The notes under the pieces are model-generated. The model did no database searches and had not been told where the DNA came from. It saw only the letters and a list, made by a program, of their open reading frames with translations. Positions 9,888 to 18,415 of a stretch of DNA of 64,000 nt are shown piece by piece. This stretch comes from Bacteroidales bacterium (GTDB lineage Bacteria > Bacteroidota > Bacteroidia > Bacteroidales > WCHB1-69), in NCBI GenBank assembly GCA_017540505.1, contig JAFYAW010000014.1:1-64000 (forward strand). Direction: 5' to 3'. The first letter of the stretch is position 1; the number at the start of each line of letters is the position of its first letter. A program made the position numbers and the translations under genes.

Positions 9888-12848
9888 TTATTTTGTCAAT
9901 TCATCGTACATCTTAAACAACTTTGCCACAATCTCCTCCTCTGTAAAATCCCAATCAATTCCATACGCCTGCATAACGGCACGGTCATTGGCCTGATGAG
10001 CCTTGCGCAACTCGGGCGGCATAACACTTTCATCATACAAATCGGCAAGCGAGGAATTCGAATATATGGCACGGGCATCCAGTATGGCTTGGGCCGTCTG
10101 TTCAATTCTCCGACGCTGGGCTTCGGTTGGCATTGGCCACGGGAAATTATTGTAAACGATATCGTTTGAGTACCTGTAATCGCTTTTTAGCCGACCGCAT
10201 ACTGTACGCATCCAGGCATTATGGACATTGCTTGTGAGGGCACCAAACTCGTACAAGGTGGCGAATGGCACCACCAAATTGGCATTAGAAGAAATCACGG
10301 TCGCAGGCAGGAAGCCAATAGGTACGTATCTCCTTCTTTCTGACGATGTGCTTGGAATCAACAGATAATCACCACTTTCCGGCTGACGGTTTTCAGTAAA
10401 CAAATACGGGTACACGGCCCATTTCCGAGTAGCGGCCTTTTTGCTGGCGTTTCTCATCGCTTTCACAGCCTCTAAACGTTTCATCACAGTAGGCATTCCA
10501 CGCAATTCAGCGGCACTTGCCTCGACCAACCAAAGACAATACCTCTTCTTACCATTAATAAATTCTTCTGCTCCTAAAAACTCGCGAATATATTTTTTCG
10601 CTTCTGGTTCTTTTCTTAAAAACTCATCATATTCTTCCTCAAGAATAATCAGATTTCCACCATCGGTAGGCTGACTTCCCTTATTAATCAAGGGCGTATC
10701 GCTACATAATGGTTGTTTGCGTTTCTCAATAAAAATGGTGGGGGCATCAATCAAATAGGGACTGATATTCAACGCTTCACGTTTTTCCCTATTTTCATCA
10801 AAAATAAACTTTACTCCCTGATGAGAACCTTTATGTGAAAAAGCAACAATCACACAATGCACATGGGCCTTTTGTTCTGACTCACTGTCCCAACGAAAAG
10901 TCCGATAGGCAAAATCCAGTTGTATGTTATACCTTTCAAACAATGGTTTCCACAATATGGAGACCTGTTCACCCTGGGTTACGCTATTTGTAGAGACAAA
11001 CGCACATTTAGTGTCTGTCCCCTGAATCAACTGCGAAGCTTTAATATACCAGCCCGCAACATAATCAAGGTTTCGACTAATTTCATTATCGACGAATTTC
11101 AAATCCTCTTTTTGTATCTCTGTTTGAAATGTATATCCAACAAACGGCGGATTCCCCATTATATAGTCATACACAACCGGCTCTATATCACCCTCTTTTT
11201 CAACATCTTTGAATTCAACATCTTTGGCTTTCACATCCAACTCCTTGTAAATGCCATTGTAGGACAACTGCGGTTCCTGCACCTTTGCGACATTCTCAAA
11301 ATCTCTCACATGATAGATATTGAGTTTCTCCGTGCAGAGAAACTTTTTGTGTGGGATTTCGGATAGCGTGGTCCAATCCATCCGCAACGCATTTCCTGTT
11401 CTAATATTGGCATTGGTCTTAAGTGGCAAAAAGTCTATTTCCTGTCCCACCAATCGTTCTGTCTCCTCCATCATCTGGCACTCGGCAATCCACAGGGCCG
11501 TCTTGGCAACTGTCACGGCAAAGTCATTGATTTCGATGCCATAGAATTGGTTAATATTCACTTTAATAAACTCTTCTCCAAATCCAAAAACCTTTTCTCC
11601 CTTATTTAAGATAGCGATAACCTCATTTTCCAAACGACGCAATGAAAGGTATGTTTCTGTGAGAAAATTGCCGCTACCACAAGCAGGATCAAGGAATTTC
11701 AATGTAGATAATTTGATCTGGAAATCCATCAATTTTCTTCGTTGTAGAGACGGGATACTCCTCGACTCCACAATATTATGGAACTCCGTTTCCAAATCAT
11801 CCATGAACAGCGGATCTATCACCTTATGGATATTCTCAATGCTGGTATAATGCATGCCCCCCTTTCTTCGGGTGTCAGGATTGAGGGTCGATTCAAACAA
11901 GGAGCCGAAGATGGTCGGGGAAATCTCACTCCAGTCAAAATCGGCGGAAGCCTTATCCAGTATAATCTGCCGAATTTCATCCGTAAACCTCGGGATAACA
12001 ATACTGTCATCGCTGAACAACCCGCCATTTACGTACGGAAATTTCGCCAAGGGTTCCTCCAAATATGGACTCCGGTCTTCCATCTTAGAATCCAAAACAT
12101 CAAACAACCCCATCAATGCTTGACGAAAATGATTGGCTGGGAATGCCGCTAAGTAGTCGTGAAAAGCCGTTTTGTCACCAAACAATCCTGCATCTTCTGC
12201 ATATAGACAGAACACCAACCTGACACACAACACGTTAAGCGAATGCAATGTTTCGGCACTTGTTTTGTCAACATATTGTTCCAACAGAGCATCATAAATA
12301 CGTCCCACCAGTTTGCAAGCCTTTATGCTTACCTCTATTTCTTTTTTCAGATGTTCACAACGTTCATCCACCAGAAATTGAAGCCTGTACCACTCATTTT
12401 CAAGATTCTCAAGCCTAATTTCTTGTGGTTCTGCATTGGGATTTTCCATGTCATAAACAAGAAACATGTCAAAATTGCAAACCACAATCCATTTCGGATG
12501 CTGGCTGAGCGGCAATCCTGCCACATATTTTTTCGCCTGCTGAAAAGGAGTTAGCAAACAACCATCTGACTGCCTGATCGCCTCTTGCAAATTCTTACCT
12601 CTGGATTTTTGCTCTATCATCACTCTTGTGGTAGGAATATACGCGTCTATGAAATTGGTGATAGTTTTGTCCCCAATTTTGTCTTTCACCTGTTCTTCAA
12701 AAAAGATATAATCTGTAAGATTCCTGACACCGAACACATTGGCCAACAAGTCCATCCAGAATTTCTGGGTTTCACTCTTCTCATAGCCGTGGCCCTTCCA
12801 TTTCTTCACAAATTCCCTTACTGACTTTTTGAGATCATTTTGTTTCAT
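9888..12848 (-). CDS. MmeI-like type IIG restriction-modification enzyme / adenine methyltransferase
   Basis: One 986-residue polypeptide carries the usual type IIG layout. Near the N-terminus D68 and E79-Q-K81 form a D-x10-E-x-K endonuclease motif within YIPTTRVMIEQK. A helical connector follows. The methyltransferase has motif I FLDPACGSGNFL at about 384-395 and catalytic motif IV IMGNPPFVGY (NPPF) at about 565. A target-recognition region fills the C-terminal third, with LWLVEASAAEL and SDYRYSNDIVYNNFPWP, which are typical MmeI-family segments. Known relatives methylate adenine on one strand and cut about 20 bp away. The gene has its own strong promoter. No separate specificity or restriction subunit is next to it, consistent with a self-contained system. 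Whether the nuclease half is active needs testing. Confidence 0.88.
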   Translation of the reverse strand: MKQNDLKKSVREFVKKWKGHGYEKSETQKFWMDLLANVFGVRNLTDYIFFEEQVKDKIGDKTITNFIDAYIPTTRVMIEQKSRGKNLQEAIRQSDGCLLTPFQQAKKYVAGLPLSQHPKWIVVCNFDMFLVYDMENPNAEPQEIRLENLENEWYRLQFLVDERCEHLKKEIEVSIKACKLVGRIYDALLEQYVDKTSAETLHSLNVLCVRLVFCLYAEDAGLFGDKTAFHDYLAAFPANHFRQALMGLFDVLDSKMEDRSPYLEEPLAKFPYVNGGLFSDDSIVIPRFTDEIRQIILDKASADFDWSEISPTIFGSLFESTLNPDTRRKGGMHYTSIENIHKVIDPLFMDDLETEFHNIVESRSIPSLQRRKLMDFQIKLSTLKFLDPACGSGNFLTETYLSLRRLENEVIAILNKGEKVFGFGEEFIKVNINQFYGIEINDFAVTVAKTALWIAECQMMEETERLVGQEIDFLPLKTNANIRTGNALRMDWTTLSEIPHKKFLCTEKLNIYHVRDFENVAKVQEPQLSYNGIYKELDVKAKDVEFKDVEKEGDIEPVVYDYIMGNPPFVGYTFQTEIQKEDLKFVDNEISRNLDYVAGWYIKASQLIQGTDTKCAFVSTNSVTQGEQVSILWKPLFERYNIQLDFAYRTFRWDSESEQKAHVHCVIVAFSHKGSHQGVKFIFDENREKREALNISPYLIDAPTIFIEKRKQPLCSDTPLINKGSQPTDGGNLIILEEEYDEFLRKEPEAKKYIREFLGAEEFINGKKRYCLWLVEASAAELRGMPTVMKRLEAVKAMRNASKKAATRKWAVYPYLFTENRQPESGDYLLIPSTSSERRRYVPIGFLPATVISSNANLVVPFATLYEFGALTSNVHNAWMRTVCGRLKSDYRYSNDIVYNNFPWPMPTEAQRRRIEQTAQAILDARAIYSNSSLADLYDESVMPPELRKAHQANDRAVMQAYGIDWDFTEEEIVAKLFKMYDELTK

Positions 12849-12871
12849 CGCTTGAAGTTTTAATTAGTTTG

Positions 12872-12901
12872 CAAAGATAATGTTTTTTTTCTTTAAATCA
12901 A
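12872..12901 (-). promoter_or_regulatory. Bacteroidota promoter (-33 TTG / -7 TATCTTTG) of the type IIG gene
   Basis: On the minus strand TTG (12901-12899) and TATCTTTG (12879-12872) are separated by 19 bp, a canonical spacing. It lies 24 bp upstream of the start codon and just after the peroxidase stop codon. Confidence 0.75.
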
Positions 12902-12903
12902 CA

Positions 12904-14031
12904 TCATTTCTCCAAAAACTCCTCATCCGTCAGCGTTTCCAGAAATGCCTTCAAATCAGTTAGTTCCGATGGGGACAGATGCCGACCGCCCTCCTGTATT
13001 TTGTGCATCAGCGGACTGACGTACGGCGAATATTGCAGACCCTCATTGTAGAATGTCAGCACTTCGTCCAAGGTATTGAAACGCCCGTCGTGCATGTACG
13101 GTGCCGACACTGCCACATTGCGCAGCGAAGGTGCCCGATACGCCCCCCTATCCATAACGTTGCCCGTATAGCCCATCCTGTCATACTCATCCGCAAAGAC
13201 CGCATCCAACCCATTGTTATAAAACAAATTAGTGGTAAAAAGCGGAGAACCGTCACTGCCATGACAATGGAAGCAGTCGGCCCCCTCTTCCGTGGCGAAC
13301 AGCACATAGCCGTGCAGCTCCTGCGGGGTAAGCTGCTCCTTGCCTTGCAGATAACGATCGAACTTGGAGTTGGCCGACACTAACGAACGCACATACTGCG
13401 CGATGGCCTTTTGGATGCGTTCCATCGTAATCTCCTCAGAGCCAAAGGCTTTCCTGAACATTTCCGGATAACGGCTGTCGGCCCGGATGGCCGCCAACGC
13501 CGCCGCCTCCGTCCCGCACATCTCATCGGATGCCACAATCGCCATGCGCACAATATCCTCTATGGAATGCATCTGCGGATTTGGATTCAGCGCATTGACA
13601 CTTCCATTCCAGAAATAGCCTTCCTGATTGAAAACCAAATTCATAAGCGGCATCACATTGTGTCGGGTGGCGATGCCCGTTGTGCGGCCACGCGCCACAC
13701 CGTCCGGGAAACGGGGATTGTCAGTGCCTATATCGTAATTATGCGCCTTCACATGACAAGTGGCGCACGACATCAGCAAGTCGGGATTATCCCCTTGATA
13801 ACCACATAAATGCGGATCCTCGAAAAGCATCCGACCCAACGCCACGCCCTCCTCTGTCATCGGATTGTCAGCGGGGATGTTCAAGTGCGTCGGAAAGCCG
13901 GGCGGGATAGAAATATTGTAAGGTGTAGGGGGATCCACACGATGACAGGACACCAACAGGAGAAGCACAACGGCCGTCACCAGCAGTACGTGCCGGGAAC
14001 CTACAGCCGTATATGTCTTGTAAACTGCCAT
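12904..14031 (-). CDS. Di-haem cytochrome c peroxidase (CCP/MauG family) lipoprotein
   Basis: The 375-residue protein starts with a lipoprotein signal (LLLLVSC, Cys29), so it should be anchored in the periplasmic leaflet of a membrane. Two c-type haem motifs are visible: CATCH at 89-93 and CFHCH at 253-257. Other family blocks are GVALGRMLFEDP, a TRHNVMPLMN segment and RAPSLRNVAVSAPYMHDGRF. The enzyme reduces hydrogen peroxide with electrons from small c-type cytochromes or quinol-linked donors. Its start overlaps the topoisomerase stop (TGATG), so translation is probably coupled. That pairing is odd functionally and may only reflect compaction. Confidence 0.9.
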   Translation of the reverse strand: MAVYKTYTAVGSRHVLLVTAVVLLLLVSCHRVDPPTPYNISIPPGFPTHLNIPADNPMTEEGVALGRMLFEDPHLCGYQGDNPDLLMSCATCHVKAHNYDIGTDNPRFPDGVARGRTTGIATRHNVMPLMNLVFNQEGYFWNGSVNALNPNPQMHSIEDIVRMAIVASDEMCGTEAAALAAIRADSRYPEMFRKAFGSEEITMERIQKAIAQYVRSLVSANSKFDRYLQGKEQLTPQELHGYVLFATEEGADCFHCHGSDGSPLFTTNLFYNNGLDAVFADEYDRMGYTGNVMDRGAYRAPSLRNVAVSAPYMHDGRFNTLDEVLTFYNEGLQYSPYVSPLMHKIQEGGRHLSPSELTDLKAFLETLTDEEFLEK

Positions 14032-16745
14032 CAGAAAAGGCTCAGCTGGTCGCCTTCATCCTCTGGCGAAGGCGCTTTGTCTGTTTTTTCCACCGTTATA
14101 TCCTTGAAAATGGCCTTGGCAACCGCATCATCCACATTCTCAACATTCTTCTCCTCCTCTGGTTCCTCTTCCTCCTGCGGGTCCTCCTCCGGCTCCTCGT
14201 AGGGCAGCGGCTCAATGAAGACCACCTTCTTGATGTTCGGATAATTGATGCGGCGACCACGGGCTTTGGAGCTCATAACCTCCACAAATTCAGCACAGGA
14301 GATGATATCCTCACTATCCACTTCCGCTTTCTTCTCCCTGTACACCACCTTCACCTGCGGCAGGTAGTCCAACGAAATGCCGATGATGGTCGTGTCGCCG
14401 TCGTCCGGTGCAAAGTCCACACGCTTGCGCATGTCGTCGGGCGCGAGGCGTTTCATGAAATATTTGTCCTCCTTCTTCTGATAATAGACCAACGTGATGC
14501 GCAAATTCGGATTCCATTTCCGAATCATTCCCAAATCATCATCAAAATGGTTGGACAGATCAAAGCCGATTATTCGATAGTTTCCTGATTTATAAACGGT
14601 TAAAATCTTATCATCCTCTTTAAAAGCACCCAATAGGATTCCACGGCCGTCGTTGTTGAGGCGCATCACCGCCTCCTCGTAATAGACATTGATGGCACTC
14701 AACGTGGAGACACCCTCCTGGCTCATCGAGATGTGAGCGATGGGATAATGCGTCAGCAGGTTGCCTAACGCGGAGCGGCTTTTCACCAACAGCTGGCTGA
14801 AATCGTAGTCGAACTCCTTTTTCTTGAGCTTGGGCTTGGGTTTCAGTTTCACGCGTATCACCTCCGCCTCGCCGTTGGGATTGGAAGTGAAATAGAGCAC
14901 CTTGGAGCCGGGCTTCCCCTTGGTGAGATCGTACTCCTTGTCCCGGGAGATGCCACCGATGGCGAAGCGTTTTACCATCGCCGGACCGTTGGTGCCGTTC
15001 TGATAGACCATATTGTAAATGCGCCGGTCATCGCCCCGCTTGAAGACCTCCACATGGATAATGTTCTTGCCGAAGAAATGCTTGCCGGCCACCTTGCTGA
15101 TGGAGAATTTGCCATTCTCATGGAAAACGATGATCTCGTCCAGGTCGGAGCAGTCGCAGGCATACTCCACACCTTCGTCCTTCTTCAAGGCCGTACCCAC
15201 AAAGCCCTCCTTCTTGTCCACATAGAGTTTCTGGTTGGCCACCGCCACCGTGGAGGCCACAATATTGTCGAAGCTCTTGAGTTCGGTGAGACGCTCGCGA
15301 CCCGCCCCGTATTTCTTCTTCAGCTGACGGAAATAGTTGACCGCATAGTCAATCAGGTGGTCGAGGTGGTTCTGCACCTCGTCCATCGCCAGTTCAAGGT
15401 CGGCGATGTCCTGCTCGGCCTTCTTGATATCGAAAATAGAAATCTTACGCACCGGTTTTTCACAAAGGGCCAGCACATCCTCGCGGGTGATTTCCTGCCG
15501 GAAGAGCGACCGGTAGGGGTCGAAGGCGCGCTCAATGTTGTCCACCTGCACCTCCCACGATTCCACATTCTCTTTTTCCAACTCCTTGTAAATCTTTTTC
15601 TCAAAGAAAATCTTCTCCAACGAAATCTTGTGCCATTTCTGCTTCAGCTCATCCAGCTCGATTTCCAGCTCGCGGCGCAGCAGGTTCACCGTATTCTCCG
15701 TATTGATGCGGAGAATCTCCTTCACATTGGTGAAAACCGGCTTCCCGTTCCAGATCACGCAGGCGTTGGTGGAATAGGTGATCTCGCAATCGGTGAAGGC
15801 ATAGAGCGCATCGATGGTCTGGTCGGGCGACACGCCGGATTGCAGATGCAGGTATATCTCCACATGCTCAGCCGTATTGTCATCTATCTTCTTGATTTTC
15901 AACTTACCCATCTCCACAGCGGCGGTAATGGAACTCTTGGATTCGGAAATCAGTTTGCCCGTCGTGGTGCCGTAAGGTATTTCGGTGATGACGAGGGTCT
16001 TGTTGTCCACAATGTTGATTTTCGCGCGGTTGCGCACCTTGCCACCCTGGGCACCGTCGTTATAGCGACTCACATCCGCCGTACCGCCGGTGGGAAAGTC
16101 GGGATAGAGCTCGAACTCTTCGCCCCGAAGGATGTGGATGGAGGCATCGATGAGCTCGTTGAAATTGTGCGGCAGGATTTTGGTGGACATACCCACGCCC
16201 ACACCCTCCACGCCCTGCGCAAGCAGCAGCGGGAACTTGATGGGCAGTGCGATGGGTTCCTTGTTGCGTCCGTCGTAGGAGACCTGCCATTCAGTGGTCT
16301 TATGGTTGAAGACCACCTCCAAGGCGAATTTGGACAGGCGGGCCTCAATGTAACGGGCGGCAGCCGCCGGGTCGCCAGTCAGGATGTTACCCCAGTTGCC
16401 CTGGGTGTCAATCACCAGCCCCTTCTGGCCCAACTGGACCAAAGCGGCATAGATGGAGGCGTCGCCGTGCGGATGGTATTTCATCGTATTGCCCACCACA
16501 TTGGCCACCTTGTTGTAACGGCCATCCTCCAGCTCGTCCATCGAGTGGAGAATGCGGCGCTGCACCGGCTTCAGTCCGTCATACACATCGGGAAACGCGC
16601 GGTCCAGGATCACGTAGGAGGCGTAATCCAAGAACCACTCCTTGTACATGGACTGCACATAGATGATTTTATGAAGGTCGGAGGTTTCGGGCTCATCTAC
16701 AGGGAGAACAGCCCCCTCTTCAACATCGGGCGTATCTTTCGACAT
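14031..16745 (-). CDS. parC: DNA topoisomerase IV subunit A (ParC-type GyrA paralogue)
   Basis: This 904-residue type IIA topoisomerase A subunit has KPVQRRILHSM, then KYHPHGDASIYAALVQLGQ, and the catalytic tyrosine in AAARYIEARLSKF. It lacks a GyrA-box in the C-terminal domain (compare QNRGGKG in the gyrA at 26615-29176), so topoisomerase IV is the better call. ParE is not in the window. The C-terminal 60 residues are acidic (EEPEEDPQEEEEPEEE) and the last residues are GDQLSLF, which matches the consensus for binding the DnaN sliding clamp. The position equivalent to the quinolone-contacting serine is Ala. It has its own promoter and is followed directly by the peroxidase gene. Confidence 0.9.
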   Translation of the reverse strand: MSKDTPDVEEGAVLPVDEPETSDLHKIIYVQSMYKEWFLDYASYVILDRAFPDVYDGLKPVQRRILHSMDELEDGRYNKVANVVGNTMKYHPHGDASIYAALVQLGQKGLVIDTQGNWGNILTGDPAAAARYIEARLSKFALEVVFNHKTTEWQVSYDGRNKEPIALPIKFPLLLAQGVEGVGVGMSTKILPHNFNELIDASIHILRGEEFELYPDFPTGGTADVSRYNDGAQGGKVRNRAKINIVDNKTLVITEIPYGTTTGKLISESKSSITAAVEMGKLKIKKIDDNTAEHVEIYLHLQSGVSPDQTIDALYAFTDCEITYSTNACVIWNGKPVFTNVKEILRINTENTVNLLRRELEIELDELKQKWHKISLEKIFFEKKIYKELEKENVESWEVQVDNIERAFDPYRSLFRQEITREDVLALCEKPVRKISIFDIKKAEQDIADLELAMDEVQNHLDHLIDYAVNYFRQLKKKYGAGRERLTELKSFDNIVASTVAVANQKLYVDKKEGFVGTALKKDEGVEYACDCSDLDEIIVFHENGKFSISKVAGKHFFGKNIIHVEVFKRGDDRRIYNMVYQNGTNGPAMVKRFAIGGISRDKEYDLTKGKPGSKVLYFTSNPNGEAEVIRVKLKPKPKLKKKEFDYDFSQLLVKSRSALGNLLTHYPIAHISMSQEGVSTLSAINVYYEEAVMRLNNDGRGILLGAFKEDDKILTVYKSGNYRIIGFDLSNHFDDDLGMIRKWNPNLRITLVYYQKKEDKYFMKRLAPDDMRKRVDFAPDDGDTTIIGISLDYLPQVKVVYREKKAEVDSEDIISCAEFVEVMSSKARGRRINYPNIKKVVFIEPLPYEEPEEDPQEEEEPEEEKNVENVDDAVAKAIFKDITVEKTDKAPSPEDEGDQLSLF

Positions 16746-16771
16746 AGGTTTCGGTTTGGTTTTTCAGGCGG

Positions 16772-16779
16772 CAAAGATA
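16772..16779 (-). promoter_or_regulatory. Bacteroidota -7 box of parC
   Basis: The minus strand reads TATCTTTG, 26 bp upstream of the parC ATG. It directly abuts the T-tract of the terminator of the preceding gene. Confidence 0.7.
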
Positions 16780-16780
16780 C

Positions 16781-16811
16781 AAAAAAAACGGGAGAGAAAA
16801 AATCCCTCCCG
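16781..16811 (-). terminator. Rho-independent terminator of the EF-hand/membrane gene
   Basis: CGGGAG (16811-16806) pairs with CTCCCG (16794-16789) on the minus strand, followed by eight T. It sits just after the stop codon at 16818. Confidence 0.8.
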
Positions 16812-16817
16812 ATGAAT

Positions 16818-17525
16818 CTATTCGCCTCTTTTTTTCTTGAAATAGGTCTTGAAATAGGGAATGTGCCACAAAACGTGCAACACGGCCACAATCGTCATGG
16901 AAATGCCGAACTGCACATGATAGTATCGGATGGTGGCGAGGGCATCCCATGCCAGATGGTAGTTGATCTGGATGACCAGGAAGAATCCCAACAGACAGGA
17001 AACCAGGAAAGTAATCAGCAGGAGGAAGTTCCAGATCTTACGATGGGTAGCCAGCTTTAAATGGCCTGTTTTCACCAGTATGAAAGTGAAGGCATAGAGG
17101 CCCAACGTCACAAGGGAAATCCAGATTAGGTCGTACGGTTTCTTCTCCTTGGGGATATCCACAGGTGCCGAGGGTGAAAAGTCATCTTCGATGATAGGCT
17201 CGAACACTTCGAACGTGTCTTCCTCTTGAACGGCATCCTCCGTCTTTTCCGCCTTTTTTGGGGATTCTGTCGGGCGGGCCGTCCTGTTCACCGTCGGAGT
17301 ATTCGCGGGTTCGGCTATATGTTCCTCCACTACGACAGGCGTCTCCTCACTTTTCGGAGTTGAAAGCTTGCCCCGATCGCAGAAGCCGTCGCCGTTGAGG
17401 TCAATGAAGCGGCCGCAGCGGCCCGGACAATCCACCGCGCCGCAGTCCTGCTCCACTTGGGCCGTCAGCAGGCCCACACAGAACAGGAAACACAACAGGG
17501 CGCATATCTTTTTCATCATATTCAT
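16818..17525 (-). CDS. Membrane protein with Cys-rich EF-hand-like loop and three helices
   Basis: I place the start at ATG 17525 (235 residues, MNMMKKICALLCF); ATG 17519 is equally possible. A longer frame from 17552 begins inside a terminator hairpin and is unlikely. A signal peptide is followed by CGAVDCPGRCGRF, then DLNGDGFCDRG, an EF-hand/dockerin-like calcium loop with interleaved cysteines. A Pro/Glu-rich linker of about 80 residues leads to three transmembrane helices (ISLVTLGLYAFTFILV; NFLLLITFLVSCLLGFF; ISMTIVAVLHVLWHIPYF). Histidines in and near the helices (ATHRK, YYHVQF, LHVLWH) could ligate haem as in DUF4405/cytochrome b561-like proteins. Function is unknown; a redox role is inference. 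Confidence 0.7.
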   Translation of the reverse strand: MNMMKKICALLCFLFCVGLLTAQVEQDCGAVDCPGRCGRFIDLNGDGFCDRGKLSTPKSEETPVVVEEHIAEPANTPTVNRTARPTESPKKAEKTEDAVQEEDTFEVFEPIIEDDFSPSAPVDIPKEKKPYDLIWISLVTLGLYAFTFILVKTGHLKLATHRKIWNFLLLITFLVSCLLGFFLVIQINYHLAWDALATIRYYHVQFGISMTIVAVLHVLWHIPYFKTYFKKKRGE

Positions 17526-17533
17526 ATTTAGGG

Positions 17534-17563
17534 TATAATAAAGGGTAGGCACTCACCTACCCT
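17534..17563 (-). terminator. Rho-independent terminator of the FKBP gene
   Basis: On the minus strand AGGGTAGG and CCTACCCT form an 8-bp stem with a six-base loop, followed by TTATTATA. It begins 7 bp after the FKBP stop codon and overlaps the alternative upstream start of the next gene. Confidence 0.7.
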
Positions 17564-17569
17564 TCTGTT

Positions 17570-18268
17570 TTATTCAAAACTGATCAGTTCGATTTCGAAA
17601 ATCAGCGTCGCACCACCGGGGATGAGATTACCGGCACCCTGGTCGCCATAAGCGAGGTCGGAGGGGATGTAGAAGATGTACTTGGAGCCGGGAGACATCA
17701 GCTGAAGGCCCTCGGTCCACCCGCGGATCACCTGGTTGAGGCCGAAGGAGATGGGTTCGCCATTGTTGTTCTTGTCCGTGGAGTCGAACACCGTGCCGTC
17801 GATGAGCTTGCCGGTGTATTTCACCGTCACCTTGCTCGTGGCGGAAGGTTTCTCACCCTTGCCCTCGGTGACCACCTTGTACTGGAGGCCGGAAGCCGTG
17901 ACCTTCACGTTAGGATCTTTCTTGTTCTCCTCTAAGAATTTCTGTCCTTTGGCCTTCTCCTCTACCGCCTGACTGGCCTGCTGGGCCTGTTTGGCCTGCT
18001 GTTTGGCCTGCATGTCCATCTGAAACTGCATGAAAATCTCCTGCATCTGCTGGTCTGTGAACTGGTTCTCGCCGGCCATGCCATCACGAACACCCTTCAT
18101 GAAGGCGTCCATTTCCAATGGGACTTCGTCATTTTTCACCTGCGAGCCGAAATTGACACCAATAGCGTAACTGGTTTTCTGATCTTTCGTCATTTCTTCT
18201 TGGGATTTTACGGTAAATGTGCCACCTACAAACAACAGGCACAATCCGATGGTTAATACTTTCTTCAT
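17570..18268 (-). CDS. FKBP-type peptidyl-prolyl cis-trans isomerase (FkpA/Mip-like)
   Basis: The product is 232 residues with a signal peptide ending about residue 22 (TVKSQ). Residues about 25-115 are a helical dimerisation region (YAIGVNFGSQVKNDEVPL, then a Gln/Ala-rich helix MQAKQQAKQAQQASQ). The C-terminal FKBP domain has VKYTGKLIDGTVFDST, FGLNQVIRGWTEGLQLM, YIPSDLAYGDQGAGNLIPG and LIFEIELISF. It should catalyse prolyl isomerisation and act as a chaperone in the periplasm. It is a single-gene unit with its own promoter and terminator. Confidence 0.93.
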   Translation of the reverse strand: MKKVLTIGLCLLFVGGTFTVKSQEEMTKDQKTSYAIGVNFGSQVKNDEVPLEMDAFMKGVRDGMAGENQFTDQQMQEIFMQFQMDMQAKQQAKQAQQASQAVEEKAKGQKFLEENKKDPNVKVTASGLQYKVVTEGKGEKPSATSKVTVKYTGKLIDGTVFDSTDKNNNGEPISFGLNQVIRGWTEGLQLMSPGSKYIFYIPSDLAYGDQGAGNLIPGGATLIFEIELISFE

Positions 18269-18304
18269 TGTCGTATGGATTTAGTGTTTTATTCTAAACG
18301 GCCG

Positions 18305-18312
18305 CAAAAATA
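18305..18312 (-). promoter_or_regulatory. Bacteroidota -7 box of the FKBP gene
   Basis: The minus strand reads TATTTTTG followed by CGGCC, 36 bp upstream of the start codon. Confidence 0.65.
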
Positions 18313-18363
18313 CAAAAATATTTGCGAACGGCGCGTGTAGATTTGCCAGAAGAGGGAAAGTTT

Positions 18364-18394
18364 AAAAAAGGCTGACCCCAAACCAGGGCCAGCC
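18364..18394 (-). terminator. Rho-independent terminator of creD
   Basis: On the minus strand GGCTGGCCC and GGGGTCAGCC form a GC-rich hairpin followed by TTTTTT, 21 bp after the creD stop codon. Confidence 0.8.
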
Positions 18395-18415
18395 CTCAAG
18401 AATCCACTCCGGAAT

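Noticed and set aside
17526..17552. Start of the EF-hand/membrane protein at 17552
   Set aside because: It lies within the hairpin of the FKBP terminator; ATG 17525 or 17519 begins directly at a good signal peptide.
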